Positions 9,701 through 18,798 are shown, numbered from the stretch's first letter. The stretch is 64,000 nt of DNA from Schlegelella_A sp036496385 (GCA_036496385.1 DASXLD010000003.1:98520-162519); one strand, 5' to 3'. The notes: a model not told the origin generated them from the sequence alone. Numbers and translations are program-made.

Positions 9701-10391
9701 GAGCCTGGCCGAGTACTCGGCGCTGATGGTGCTCAAGCAGAAGTACGGCGATGCCAAGATGCGCCGCTTCCTGAAGTACGAGCTCGACCGCTACCTGCTC
9801 GGCCGCGGCACCGAGCAGAAGCAGGAGCAGCCGCTCGTGCGCGCCGACGGCGCCGCCTATGTGCATTACCAGAAGGGCGCGCTCGCGCTCTACGCGCTCC
9901 AGGACGCGATCGGCGAGCCGGCGATCGACGATGCGCTGTCGGCGTTCCTGAAGCGCTGGCATTTCGCCGGGCCGCCGTACGCGCGCTCGGTCGATCTGCT
10001 CGCCGAGTTCCGCCGCGTCACGCCACCGGCGCTGCAGCCGCTGATCGCCGACCTGTTCGAGACGATCACGCTGTACGACGTGCGCGCGATCGACGCCGTC
10101 GCGAAGCGCCAGGGTGACGGCAGCGAAGTCGCCCTGTTGCGCGTCACGGCGAAGAAGATCCGCGCCGACGGCGCCGGCAACGAGACCGAGGTGCCGTTCG
10201 ACGGCGAGGTCGACATCGGCGCGCTCGACGACAAGGGCAACGTGCTCGCGATCGAAAAGCGCCGCATCCGCTCGGGCGAGAACCGCTTCGAGCTCGCGCT
10301 GAAGCCCGGCGCGGCGCGGGCCGGCATCGATCCGCTCGGCAAGCTCATCGACCGCGACCTCGGCGACAACACGGTGGCGATCACGCGCTGA
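6744..10391 (+). CDS. ABC-2 permease fused to M1-family zinc metallopeptidase
   Basis: Translation is taken from GTG 6744, one base after the ATPase stop, giving 1215 residues. An upstream ATG in this frame lies inside the ATPase gene. Residues about 1-620 hold two sets of membrane helices in ABC-2 permease style, with the last helix just before residue 610. From about residue 635 an M1 (gluzincin) aminopeptidase-like domain follows. It contains H962-E-V-A-H966-Q-W-W and the downstream glutamate in TESLAEYS, the complete HExxH(x18)E zinc site. The peptidase would lie on the far side of the membrane from the ATPase. Such fusions are known in some proteobacteria, but their substrate is not established. 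Confidence 0.85.
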   Translation: MGSPFWTIAGFDFGRRLRMVSTWVYFVLYAVVAGLWMAAAGGAVPGAGVNFGGDKVLINGSYALAVGIGVLAFTGITVIGSIAGRAVQQDFEAGIHPFFFSAPITKRDYFFGRLFGAWLTLLLVFVGIAIGVVIGTHWPGVDAARVLAAPDWQSFARPYLFVLIPNVLWLGGCFFVLAALTRQMAPVYVAGVIALVGYLFAVNLLGDMENKTLAALIDPSGATAVDVLARYWSVAQKNEQQLPLAGVLLWNRLLWVGLGAIVTLLGYRAFRMEAVAPSLRRKARAVADVEADGVAVASASAAAPLPAALPDRSAAAFARMLPGLASLYIREIVRSPRFLTIVLGGVMLVAGNASTLGSFYGTNTYPLTYKVLDLVSGLFGLFVLIVTAIYTGELVWRERDARMDEIGDSTPAPTWLGFLAKFITILVLQLLLLCVVLVCSIGVQVLQGFYRIDFDQYLFELFVIQFSGYVMVAVLAFVVHTIVNNKYLGHFVVGLLFLITVRLPSFGFEDRLYLYGSSPSLVYSDMNGWGHLLPAVFWFRVYWLAFATLLLVLSYALWIRGREDRWRRRWRSAAARMHVPAWSIVGAAAIVFAATGGWIFYNTHVLNAFASRSEGQERRAEYERRYKALAAAPQPRIAAVDVRVDLHPEVNRVRIAATYTLVNRTAVPIRDVYVVYPRTADVHAMAFGVAAKLADQEPDLYWHHYVLAEALAPTATTTFSFDIGYGATGFGNSGADPVVLGNGTFLNAGLTPETTLMPSFGYFEDAELSSDRDRKEHGLAPKPRMHDLADPAQVMQNALSRDADFIDYRARFCTAADQLPVTSGYVASDTVENGRRCIDYRMDTKMADIYSFVSARYEIRRDVWHGPGGDVAIEIDYQRGHEYNLERMAAGVKDSLAYYTAHYGPYQHKIVRIIEFPRFSRSGGFAESFPNTVPFNEAIGFTAKVDDRDPNDVDYPYFVTAHEVAHQWWAHQEMPANVQGAEFITESLAEYSALMVLKQKYGDAKMRRFLKYELDRYLLGRGTEQKQEQPLVRADGAAYVHYQKGALALYALQDAIGEPAIDDALSAFLKRWHFAGPPYARSVDLLAEFRRVTPPALQPLIADLFETITLYDVRAIDAVAKRQGDGSEVALLRVTAKKIRADGAGNETEVPFDGEVDIGALDDKGNVLAIEKRRIRSGENRFELALKPGAARAGIDPLGKLIDRDLGDNTVAITR

Positions 10392-10429
10392 TCGCGCGAG
10401 GTGGAGCGGCTCTCGACTCGAATGCGCCA

Positions 10430-11980
10430 ATGACGACGTCGCTTGCCGCCGTGGTCGATGTCTCCGGACGGGTGGCGAAGACAAGCGGCCGGATCGCCAA
10501 GCGCGACGCGATCGCCGAGTGCCTGCGCCGCGCCGGCGCCGACGAGGTCGGGATCATCGTCGCCTATCTCTCCGGCGAGACGCCGCAGGGCCGGATCGGC
10601 ATCGGCTATCGGACCCTGGCTTCGCTGCGCGGCGCGCCCGCCGGTGAGGCGAGGCTCGCCGTCGGCGACGTCGACGCGGCGCTCACGCGCATCGCGGCGA
10701 CGACCGGCAAGGGCTCGACGGAAGCACGCGGCGAATTGCTGCGCGACCTGTTCGCGCGCGCGACTGCGGCCGAGCAGGAGTTTCTCGTTCGCCTCCTCGT
10801 CGGCGAGCTCCGCCAGGGCGCGCTCGAAGGCGTGATGATCGAGGCGATCGCGGCGGCCGCTGGCCTGCCCGCGGCCGACGTGCGCCGCGCCGCCATGGTC
10901 ACCGGCAGCCTCGGTACGGTCGTGCGCGTCGCGATGACCGAGGGCGCGGCCGGCCTGGCTCGGTTCGCGATCGCGCTGCAGCGGCCGGTCCAGCCGATGC
11001 TCGCCCAGCCTGCCGACGACATCGCCGACGCGATGACGAGGCTCGGCACGGCGGCGGTCGAGTGGAAGGTCGACGGCGCACGCGTGCAGGTCCACAAGGC
11101 CGGTCGCGATGTTCGCGTCTACACGCGGGCGCTGAACGAGGTGACGGCGTCGGTGCCGGAGATCGTCGAGGCGTTGCGCGAGCTGCCGGCCGACGAATTG
11201 ATCCTCGATGGCGAGGCGGTCGCGCTCGACGCCGGCGGTGCGCCGCTCGCGTTCCAGGTCACGATGCGGCGCTTCGGCCGCAAGCTCGATGTCGAGCGCC
11301 TGCGCGTCGAGCTGCCGCTGGCTGCCTACTTCTTCGACTGCCTCTATCGCGACGGCACGCGGCTCGTCGAGCGGCCGGCGCAGGAGCGCTTCGATGCGCT
11401 CGCGGCCGCGCTGCCGCCGGCGCTGGTGATTCCGCGCCTCGTCACCGCCGATGTCGCCGCGGCCGAGGACTTCTATGCCGATGCGCTCGCACGCGGCCAC
11501 GAGGGCGTGATGGTGAAGGCGCTCGACGCGCGGTACGAAGCCGGCGGCCGCGGCGCGAGCTGGCTCAAGGTCAAGCGCGCGCATACGCTCGACCTCGTCG
11601 TCCTTGCCGCAGAGTGGGGACACGGGCGTCGCCACGGCTGGCTCTCGAACCTGCACCTCGGCGCCCGCGACCCGGCCGGCGGCTGGGTGATGCTCGGCAA
11701 GACGTTCAAGGGCATGACGGATGCGCTGCTCGAGTGGCAGACGCGCGAGCTGCTCGCCCGCGAGAGCGCGCGCGATGCGTACACGGTCCACGTCCGCGCC
11801 GAGCTCGTCGCCGAGGTCGCGTTCAACGACCTGCAGGCGAGCCCGCAGTACCCCGGCGGCCTCGCGCTTCGCTTCGCGCGCGTCAAGGGCTACCGGCCGG
11901 ACAAGCGCGCCGAGGACGCCGACACCATCGAGACCGTGCGCGCGCTGTACGACGCGCAGCTGGCCGGCGGCGCGCGCTGA
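10430..11980 (+). CDS. ATP-dependent DNA ligase (LigB/archaeal-type)
   Basis: This 516-residue protein has an N-terminal DNA-binding domain (residues 1-200). The adenylation domain has motif I E211-W-K213-V-D-G-A-R with Lys213 as the AMP acceptor, motif III YFFDCLY, motif IV EGVMVK and motif V WLKVKR. The OB-fold follows, containing GKTFKGMTD. The layout matches the replicative-type ATP ligases of archaea and the LigB group of actinobacteria rather than the LigD/LigC types. It seals nicks in the cytoplasm, and in bacteria it supplements the NAD-dependent LigA. It sits 38 bases after the ABC/M1 gene, with no Ku, primase or exonuclease neighbour. Confidence 0.88.
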   Translation: MTTSLAAVVDVSGRVAKTSGRIAKRDAIAECLRRAGADEVGIIVAYLSGETPQGRIGIGYRTLASLRGAPAGEARLAVGDVDAALTRIAATTGKGSTEARGELLRDLFARATAAEQEFLVRLLVGELRQGALEGVMIEAIAAAAGLPAADVRRAAMVTGSLGTVVRVAMTEGAAGLARFAIALQRPVQPMLAQPADDIADAMTRLGTAAVEWKVDGARVQVHKAGRDVRVYTRALNEVTASVPEIVEALRELPADELILDGEAVALDAGGAPLAFQVTMRRFGRKLDVERLRVELPLAAYFFDCLYRDGTRLVERPAQERFDALAAALPPALVIPRLVTADVAAAEDFYADALARGHEGVMVKALDARYEAGGRGASWLKVKRAHTLDLVVLAAEWGHGRRHGWLSNLHLGARDPAGGWVMLGKTFKGMTDALLEWQTRELLARESARDAYTVHVRAELVAEVAFNDLQASPQYPGGLALRFARVKGYRPDKRAEDADTIETVRALYDAQLAGGAR

Positions 11981-12034
11981 GCAGCCGCGGTGCGCGGGCT
12001 TGCCGCGGGTGCGGCGAGCCGCCGCTCGATCGGA

Positions 12035-12616
12035 TCAGCGCGCCGACGCGAGCTTGTGCACCAGCTCCAGCGCCCGGGCGACGTTTTGCTCCGGCGAGAC
12101 GCCGCCGACGACCGCGTGCACGGTGCCGTCGGGCTTGACGACGAAGGTCGTGCGCTCGGTGAAGCCGTGTTCGATGTCCTTGCCGCGGGTGTCGGTGGCG
12201 CCGCGAATCGCGCCGCTCACCTTGAGACCGAACGAACGCGCGATCCTGCCCTCGCCGTCGGAGGCGACCGCGAGCTTGCCGGCGCAGTAGTCGGGGTCGG
12301 CGGAGAACGCGTTCAGCCGCTCGATGCTGTCGAGCGAGACGCCGATCACGCTGGCGCCGGCAGCAGCGAACCGCTCGGCCTGGGTCGAAAACTCGTGCGC
12401 CTGGATGTTGCACCCGCTCGTGTAGGCCGAGGGATAGAAGTAGACGACGACCGGCCCCTTGGCGAGGCCCTCCTTCAGCGAGTACGTGAACGGCTTGCCC
12501 GCGAGCGACGCCGGTGCCGTGAACGCGGGCGCGACGTCGCCCGCCTTGAGCGCGGCGAACGCCGTCGTCGTCGCCGCCATCAAGGCGAACAGGGAAGCGA
12601 TGCTGCGCAGGGTCAT
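12035..12616 (-). CDS. exported peroxiredoxin (AhpC/TSA, BCP-like)
   Basis: This 193-residue protein has a signal peptide (MTLRSIASLFALMAATTTAFA), so it is probably periplasmic. The thioredoxin-fold peroxidase core shows the peroxidatic site YPSAYTSGC with Cys69. The usual P-x-x-x-T/S-x-x-C pattern is conserved: the Pro is P62 and the Thr is T66. A second cysteine at 111 (ADPDYCAG) could be the resolving residue, as in some atypical two-Cys or BCP types. The enzyme would reduce peroxides using a periplasmic thiol donor. It is divergent from the next gene across a 168-base gap in which I see no clear operator. Confidence 0.85.
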   Translation of the reverse strand: MTLRSIASLFALMAATTTAFAALKAGDVAPAFTAPASLAGKPFTYSLKEGLAKGPVVVYFYPSAYTSGCNIQAHEFSTQAERFAAAGASVIGVSLDSIERLNAFSADPDYCAGKLAVASDGEGRIARSFGLKVSGAIRGATDTRGKDIEHGFTERTTFVVKPDGTVHAVVGGVSPEQNVARALELVHKLASAR

Positions 12617-12784
12617 GACAGGCTTTCGGGGTGCGATGCTTGGGGCGACGACGCGTCTGGTCGATGGCGCGATGCGGCTCGACCTTGATTCTCGTGGTTT
12701 CGGCGAGTCCGCGTTGCGGCGAGGGCGCTATCCTCGTCGCGAGGCGATCTGCAATGAGCATGACCCCGTGCCTCGCCATCCCGA

Positions 12785-13564
12785 ATGCGCAACTCGATCG
12801 ATTTCAGCTCGTGGCAGGGCATCGTGTCGACCCTCATCGGTCTTGTCGTCGTCTCGCTCGTCGCGGTGGGGATCCGCCTCATCGTCATGCAGAGCGTGCA
12901 GCGGCGACGCGAGCGCGAGAACCGGCAGATCAACGAGCGGTTGAAGACCCTCATCGCCGCCTACAAGACATTGGGCGGGTCGTTCACCGGCGATCTCGCG
13001 GTCGACCCGAGCCACCTGCGCGACCTGCGAGCGCGCGCGTCCGCGCCCGAGACCGGCATCGATGCCGCTGGCGCGGAGTTCCAAGGGTCGGCACCCATGG
13101 CCGAAGTCGGTGCGCACGCGGGCGGCCGCGGCACCGACCGCCGCCGCCGGGTGCGCGACGCGGTCGAGGCGGCACTCGCCGACGTCATCCTGCTCGGCAC
13201 CGGGGAGCAGGTGCGGCTCGCGGTGCGCGCCGCCGACGAGATGGTCGCCGGCTGCAGCATCGAGCTCGCGGAGCTCGTCGTGTCGTTGCGCACATTCATC
13301 CGCGATGCGCTCGATCTCGACCCCGTTCCAGCCGCGCTGACGATTCCAAAGCAAGGTCCGCTGCGTGTCGCCGGGTCGGCGCGCGCCGGTGGTGGCGGTG
13401 AGCGCGGAGGCGGCGCCGGCGCTGGCCGCGGTGGCGGCGCCGGCATGGGTGTGGGCATGGGCGCGGGCATCGGTGCGGGCGTCGGCATCGGCGGGGCCCG
13501 CCCGAGCGATGCAGACGCGCTCGATCCCGATGGATCGACGACAGACCACGCCGACGACCGCTAG
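12785..13564 (+). CDS. inner-membrane protein with Gly-rich tail, unknown function
   Basis: This 259-residue protein has one transmembrane helix near the N-terminus (IVSTLIGLVVVSLVAVGIRL). It is followed by a charged helix (QRRRERENRQINERLK) and a helical domain with the repeated idea EALADVILLG...VRLAVRAADEM. The C-terminal 70 residues are low-complexity Gly/Ala with a Met/Ile/Val-alternating stretch (GMGVGMGAGIGAGVGIGG), then an acidic end. I recognise no enzyme motif. The central part is conserved-looking and may be a scaffold; the tail is likely disordered or a glycine-zipper-like segment. SelO follows 72 bases downstream. Confidence 0.55.
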   Translation: MRNSIDFSSWQGIVSTLIGLVVVSLVAVGIRLIVMQSVQRRRERENRQINERLKTLIAAYKTLGGSFTGDLAVDPSHLRDLRARASAPETGIDAAGAEFQGSAPMAEVGAHAGGRGTDRRRRVRDAVEAALADVILLGTGEQVRLAVRAADEMVAGCSIELAELVVSLRTFIRDALDLDPVPAALTIPKQGPLRVAGSARAGGGGERGGGAGAGRGGGAGMGVGMGAGIGAGVGIGGARPSDADALDPDGSTTDHADDR

Positions 13565-13636
13565 CCGCTCATCCCCTGGCGCGACGCGATCGCCGCCATC
13601 GCGCACACTTCGAGTCTGCGCCTCGCCGCACACGCC

Positions 13637-15154
13637 ATGACTGCCGCCACCGCCTTTCGCTTCGACAACTCGTACGCCCGCGACCTCAAGGACTTCGCCT
13701 TGCCGTGGCGGCCCGCGGCCGTGCCGGCGCCGAAGTGGCTGTTCTTCAACCGCTCGCTCGCCGAAGAGCTCGGCCTCGAGGTCGCCGCGCTCGAAGGCGA
13801 TGCCGGTGCGGCCCTCTTCGCCGGCAACGCGCTGCCAGAGGGTGCCGAGCCGATCGCGCAGGCGTATGCCGGCCACCAGTTCGGCGGCTTTTCGCCGCAG
13901 CTAGGCGACGGTCGCGCGGTGCTGCTCGGCGAGGTCATCGATCGTGCCGGCCACCGCCGCGACATCGCGATGAAGGGCTCGGGCCGCACGCCCTTCTCGC
14001 GCGGCGGCGACGGCAAGGCCGCGGTCGGGCCGATGCTGCGCGAGGTGCTGATCGGCGAGGCCATGCATGCGCTCGGCATCCCGACGACGCGGGCGCTCGC
14101 CGTCGTCGCGACCGGCGAGCCGGTGTTGCGGGAGGAAGTGCTGCCCGGCGCGGTCCTGACGCGCGTCGCCGCCAGCCACATCCGCGTCGGCACCTTCCAG
14201 TTCTTCGCCATGCGCGGCGACGTCGAGCGCGTCCGCCAGCTCGCCGAGTACACGATCGCGCGCCATGACTCCGCGCTCGTCGGCATGCCGGGGCGCTTCC
14301 TCGGTCTGCTCGAGAACGCCGCCGAGCGCCAGGCGGCGCTGATCGCGCAATGGATGAACGTCGGCTTCATCCACGGCGTGATGAACACCGACAACATGAC
14401 GCTCTCGGGCGAGACGATCGACTACGGCCCGTGCGCGTTCATGGAGGCCTACGATCCCGCCGCGGTCTTCAGCTCGATCGACCAGCACGGCCGCTACGCG
14501 TTCGGCAACCAGCCCGACATCGCGTTGTGGAACCTGGCCCGCCTCGCCGAGACGCTGCTGCCCTTGCTCGCCGACGAGCCCGAGGACGCCGCAGCGCAAG
14601 CGACGCAGGTCCTCGAAGCGTTCCCGGCGCGCTACCGCAGCCATCTTCTGCGCGGCCAGCGCGCCAAGCTCGGCCTCGACGACGGCGGCGATGACGCAGC
14701 CGACGCTGCGCTCGCGGACGACTGGCTTTCGCTCCTGCACGCGCAGCACGTCGACTTCACGCTCGCCTGGCGTCGCCTCGCCGATGCCGCGGGCGGCGAC
14801 ACGGCGCCGTTGCACGCGCTGTTCGCCGATGCAGCCGCGCTCGATGGGTGGCTCGGGCGCTGGCGCGCGCGCTCCGGCAACGGCGAGGGTGGCGAGAGCG
14901 GCGCGGCCGCAGCGGCCGCGCTCGCCGCCGGGCGCGCCGCCCGGATGCACCGCGCCAGCCCGCTCGTGATCCCGCGCAACCACCGCGTCGAAGAAGCGCT
15001 TGCCGCAGCGTCCGGCGACGACGATCTCGGCCCCTTCGAGCGTCTCCTCGATGCGGTGCGCCGGCCCTACGACGAGTCGCCGGCGCTGGCGGTCTACGCC
15101 GAGCCGGCGCCGGCCGAGGTCACGGCGCGCTACCGGACGTTCTGCGGCACCTGA
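13637..15154 (+). CDS. selO: SelO family protein adenylyltransferase (UPF0061/YdiU)
   Basis: This 505-residue protein closely follows the SelO pseudokinase family, which AMPylates proteins on Ser/Thr/Tyr and has been linked to redox control. Diagnostic blocks are YAGHQFGGFSPQLGDGRA, the ATP-binding lysine in DIAMKGSGRTPFSRGGDG, the catalytic-loop-like GVMNTDNMTLSG and DYGPCAFMEAY. The length agrees with bacterial homologues (about 480-500), with an Ala-rich insertion (GAAAAAALAAGRAAR) near residue 425. Homologues often end in a Cys-containing motif, and the end here reads YRTFCGT. Start ATG at 13637. The TMEM175-like gene begins eight bases later and is probably co-transcribed. Confidence 0.92.
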   Translation: MTAATAFRFDNSYARDLKDFALPWRPAAVPAPKWLFFNRSLAEELGLEVAALEGDAGAALFAGNALPEGAEPIAQAYAGHQFGGFSPQLGDGRAVLLGEVIDRAGHRRDIAMKGSGRTPFSRGGDGKAAVGPMLREVLIGEAMHALGIPTTRALAVVATGEPVLREEVLPGAVLTRVAASHIRVGTFQFFAMRGDVERVRQLAEYTIARHDSALVGMPGRFLGLLENAAERQAALIAQWMNVGFIHGVMNTDNMTLSGETIDYGPCAFMEAYDPAAVFSSIDQHGRYAFGNQPDIALWNLARLAETLLPLLADEPEDAAAQATQVLEAFPARYRSHLLRGQRAKLGLDDGGDDAADAALADDWLSLLHAQHVDFTLAWRRLADAAGGDTAPLHALFADAAALDGWLGRWRARSGNGEGGESGAAAAAALAAGRAARMHRASPLVIPRNHRVEEALAAASGDDDLGPFERLLDAVRRPYDESPALAVYAEPAPAEVTARYRTFCGT

Positions 15155-15161
15155 GGACGCC

Positions 15162-15764
<603 letters not shown>

Positions 15765-15894
15765 ACGCAGCGAGCGTGGTTTTTTCCCCGGCGCCGCAGC
15801 CCACGCGGCGCTGAGTTTCTGTCAAGCTCGGTGCTCCTTCCATGGCGTCGCGTCCGCAGTCCGGGCCGACGCCTTCTCTTTGTCACGGAGCACC

Positions 15895-17160
15895 ATGTCT
15901 GCAGCGTTCACCGAAGACCAAGCCCGCGCCTACATGCACAAGCTGCTGGCGACCATGAGCCAGGCCGGAGGCTCCGACCTGTTCATCGCCGCCGAGTTCC
16001 CGCCGAGCATGAAGTCGCAGGGCGCGATGAAGCCGCTGACGACGCAAAAGCTCGGTTCCGACATCACCCGGCTGCTCGCGCATTCGCTGATGAACGAGGC
16101 GCAGCGCGCCGAGTTCGCGAAGGAGATGGAATGCAACTTCGCGATCGCCATCCCCGGCGTCTCGCGCTTTCGCGTCAACGTCTTCGTCCAGCAGCGCTCG
16201 GTCGGCATGGTGATCCGCACGATCGCCTCCGAGATCCCGAGCTTCGAGAAGCTGAAGCTGCCGCCGATCCTGAAGGACGTGGTGATGACCAAGCGCGGCC
16301 TCGTCCTCGTCGTCGGCGCGACCGGCTCGGGCAAGTCGACGACGCTCGCGGCGATGATCGACCACCGCAACCGGACGTCGCCCGGCCACATCATCACGGT
16401 CGAGGATCCGGTCGAGTATGTCCACCCGTCGCAGATGTCGCTCGTCAGCCACCGCGAGATCGGCATCGACACCCACTCCTGGCACCACGCGCTCAAGAAC
16501 ACCCTGCGCCAGGCGCCCGACGTCATCCTGATCGGCGAGATCCGCGACGCCGAGACGATGGAGCACGCGATCGCCTTCGCCGAGACCGGGCACCTCTGCC
16601 TCGGCACGCTGCACGCCAACAGCGCCAGCCAGACGATCGAGCGGATCATCAACTTCTTCTCGGAAGAGCGGCGCAAGCAATTGCTGATGGACCTCTCGGC
16701 CAACCTGCGCGCGATCGTCTCGCAGCGGCTGGTGCGGCGCGAGGACGGCAACGGCCGCTCGGCGGCGATCGAGATCCTGCTCAACACGCCGACCCTCGCC
16801 GAGAAGATCTTCAACGGCGAGTTCCACGAGATCAAGACGATCATGTCGCGCTCACGCGAGCTCGGCATGTGCACCTTCGACGCGGCGTTGTTCGACCTCT
16901 ACGACGCCGGCCTGATCGGCTTCGACGAGGCGCTGCGCAACGCCGATTCGACCAACGAGCTGCGCCTCAACATCAAGCTGAAGAGCAAGCGCGGCGAGCC
17001 GCAGGCGACCGATTTCGGCGGCCTCGCGCTCAATCCCCTGACTCAGCCCGCCGATCTCGAGGCGGACCACGACGCGCGGCGCAAACGCGAGGACGCCGAG
17101 CTCGCGGCGCTGCGCGAGAAGAAGCGCCTCGCTGAAGCGGCGGTGGCGAAGGCGTCCTGA
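15895..17160 (+). CDS. pilU: type IV pilus retraction ATPase, PilU-type
   Basis: The ATG at 15895 follows CACGGAGCACC and gives 421 residues. The GspE/PilT motor fold is clear: an N-terminal PAS-like domain, Walker A GATGSGKST (141-149), the acidic box HIITVEDPVEY, Walker B DVILIGEIRDAETM and the His box LCLGTLHANS. The extended, charged C-terminus (ARRKREDAELAALREKK) and the AMIDHRN context favour PilU over PilT. PilU is an accessory retraction motor acting with PilT at the inner-membrane base of type IV pili. No other pilus gene is in the window. Confidence 0.88.
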   Translation: MSAAFTEDQARAYMHKLLATMSQAGGSDLFIAAEFPPSMKSQGAMKPLTTQKLGSDITRLLAHSLMNEAQRAEFAKEMECNFAIAIPGVSRFRVNVFVQQRSVGMVIRTIASEIPSFEKLKLPPILKDVVMTKRGLVLVVGATGSGKSTTLAAMIDHRNRTSPGHIITVEDPVEYVHPSQMSLVSHREIGIDTHSWHHALKNTLRQAPDVILIGEIRDAETMEHAIAFAETGHLCLGTLHANSASQTIERIINFFSEERRKQLLMDLSANLRAIVSQRLVRREDGNGRSAAIEILLNTPTLAEKIFNGEFHEIKTIMSRSRELGMCTFDAALFDLYDAGLIGFDEALRNADSTNELRLNIKLKSKRGEPQATDFGGLALNPLTQPADLEADHDARRKREDAELAALREKKRLAEAAVAKAS

Positions 17161-17253
17161 GCGTGGCACGGGGGACGCGGCCGAGCGCCGATTGACGCTG
17201 GACGAGAGCTCTGGTTCACTGGCCGTGGACCGCGGCCATCGGAGACCCACGCC

Positions 17254-18798
17254 ATGCTCATCAGCTCGCAACAGTATCGGGAGTCGCTGCGCCGATACAA
17301 GCCGCGCGTGACCGTCGACGGCCGCGCGGTGGAAAGCGTCGCCGACGAGCCGATGTTCGCGCCCGGGATCGCCGCCGTCGGCGTCAGCTATGACTTCGCG
17401 CTCGACCCGCAGTTCGAAAAGATCATGACGGCGACCGAGCGTAGCTCGGGACAACGCGTCAACCGCATGCTGCACGTCAACCGGACGGCCGACGACCTGC
17501 TCGACAAGCTCGAGGCGACGCGCCTCGTCTGCCGCGAGGTCGGCTGTGCGCAGCGCTACATCGCGCAGGACATGCTGAACGGGCTCTACCAGGCGACGCG
17601 GCGCTGCGACGCCAATCGCGGCACCGACTATCACCAGCGTCTGCTCGCCTACCTGCACCGGGTCCAGGAGGAAGACCTCGCGATCGGCGGCGCGATGACC
17701 GACGCCAAGGGCGACCGCTCGCGCCGCCCCGGCGCGCAAGGCGGCGGCGATGCCTACGTGCGCATCGTCGAGAAGAAGCCCGGCGGGATCGTGATCCGCG
17801 GCGTCAAGGCGATCGTCACCGGGGCGCCGTACATGCATGAGCTGATCGTCATGCCGTGCCGCGTCATGCAGGCCGACGAGGCGGCATACGCGGTCTGCTG
17901 CGCGGTACCGGTCGACGCCGACGGCATCACGATCCACGCGACGCCCGCCGGCCGGCCCGGCGTCAAGAACGCGAAGTTCTCCAAGAGGTTCGGCCAGTCG
18001 ACCGGCGTCGTCGTCCTCGACGACGTGTTCGTGCCGTGGGAGCGCGTCTTCCTCGCCGGTGAGACCGAGGAAGCGGGCTACGCGACGACGAGCTACGCGA
18101 CGCACCACCGCCACTCGTGCGTCGGCGCGCGCGCCGGTTTCGGCGACCTCCTGATCGGCGCCGGCGCGATGATGATCGACGCCAACGGCCTCGACCCGGA
18201 GCGCCACCATCACGTCCGCGACGCGATGGTCGAGCTGATCAAGATCGTCGAAGGCTTCTACGCCTGCGGCGTCGCGTCGTCGGTCTATGCCTCCGTCGAC
18301 GAGAGCGGCTGTGCGATGCCCGACCCGGTGTTCGCCAACGTCGGCAAGCTCCTGATGTCGACTCAGATCTACGACATGCATCGGCTCGCGCACGAGGTCT
18401 CGGGCGGCCTCTTGGTCGCCTTGCCGACGCCCGACGAGGACCACAACCCGGCCGTCGCGGCGCAGCTCGACCAGATCTTCGCCGGTCGGCCCGGGCTGCC
18501 GGAGGGCCGCCGCGTCGAGCTGGCGCGGGTGCTCGAGGACCTGACGGTGTCGAGCCAGGGCGGCTGGTACTCGGTGATCTCGCTGCACGGCGGCGGCTCG
18601 CCGGAAGCGATGAAGCGCGAGATCTGGCGCCACTATCCGATCGCCGAGAAGACGGCGCTGGTGGCGACGCTGCTCGAACGCGGCGTTCTCGCCGAGGGCA
18701 GCGAAGCGTCGCGGACGCAGCCCGGCAAGTGCTGCCCGACCGGCTGCCGGCCGCCGGTGATGGGCGTGCGATTGTTCCGGGGCAGCGAGCCAACCTGA
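17254..18798 (+). CDS. 4-hydroxybutyryl-CoA dehydratase/4-HPA hydroxylase family flavoprotein
   Basis: This 514-residue protein belongs to the acyl-CoA-dehydrogenase-like family of AbfD and HpaB. It shows the DAKGDRS...RIVEKK...GIVIRGVKAIVTGA core and the FAD/substrate region VVLDDVFVPWERVF. In AbfD two cysteines in CTQRC, plus His and Cys in an H-x6-C motif, hold a [4Fe-4S] cluster (recalled from the literature). The aligned positions here read CAQRY and H-x6-A (HRHSCVGA), so two ligands appear to be missing. It therefore may not be a true dehydratase and may instead be a flavin hydroxylase or oxidase paralogue. No reductase partner is adjacent. Confidence 0.75.
   Translation: MLISSQQYRESLRRYKPRVTVDGRAVESVADEPMFAPGIAAVGVSYDFALDPQFEKIMTATERSSGQRVNRMLHVNRTADDLLDKLEATRLVCREVGCAQRYIAQDMLNGLYQATRRCDANRGTDYHQRLLAYLHRVQEEDLAIGGAMTDAKGDRSRRPGAQGGGDAYVRIVEKKPGGIVIRGVKAIVTGAPYMHELIVMPCRVMQADEAAYAVCCAVPVDADGITIHATPAGRPGVKNAKFSKRFGQSTGVVVLDDVFVPWERVFLAGETEEAGYATTSYATHHRHSCVGARAGFGDLLIGAGAMMIDANGLDPERHHHVRDAMVELIKIVEGFYACGVASSVYASVDESGCAMPDPVFANVGKLLMSTQIYDMHRLAHEVSGGLLVALPTPDEDHNPAVAAQLDQIFAGRPGLPEGRRVELARVLEDLTVSSQGGWYSVISLHGGGSPEAMKREIWRHYPIAEKTALVATLLERGVLAEGSEASRTQPGKCCPTGCRPPVMGVRLFRGSEPT

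Noticed and set aside
6579..10484. Very long antisense open frame (about 1300 codons, minus strand) over the ABC/M1 gene
   Set aside because: Its product is His/Arg/Asp/Glu low-complexity sequence as produced by antisense reading of high-GC codons; the plus-strand protein has complete catalytic motifs.
13385..13510. Gly-codon-rich stretch considered as a simple DNA repeat or array
   Set aside because: It is an in-frame low-complexity protein tail without regular unit length, not a CRISPR or satellite array.
15765..15894. Possible intrinsic terminator near the TTTTTT run at about 15781-15786
   Set aside because: The best arms (CGCTCG and CGAGCG) are only 6 bp and about 30 bases apart, so no convincing stem precedes the U-tract.
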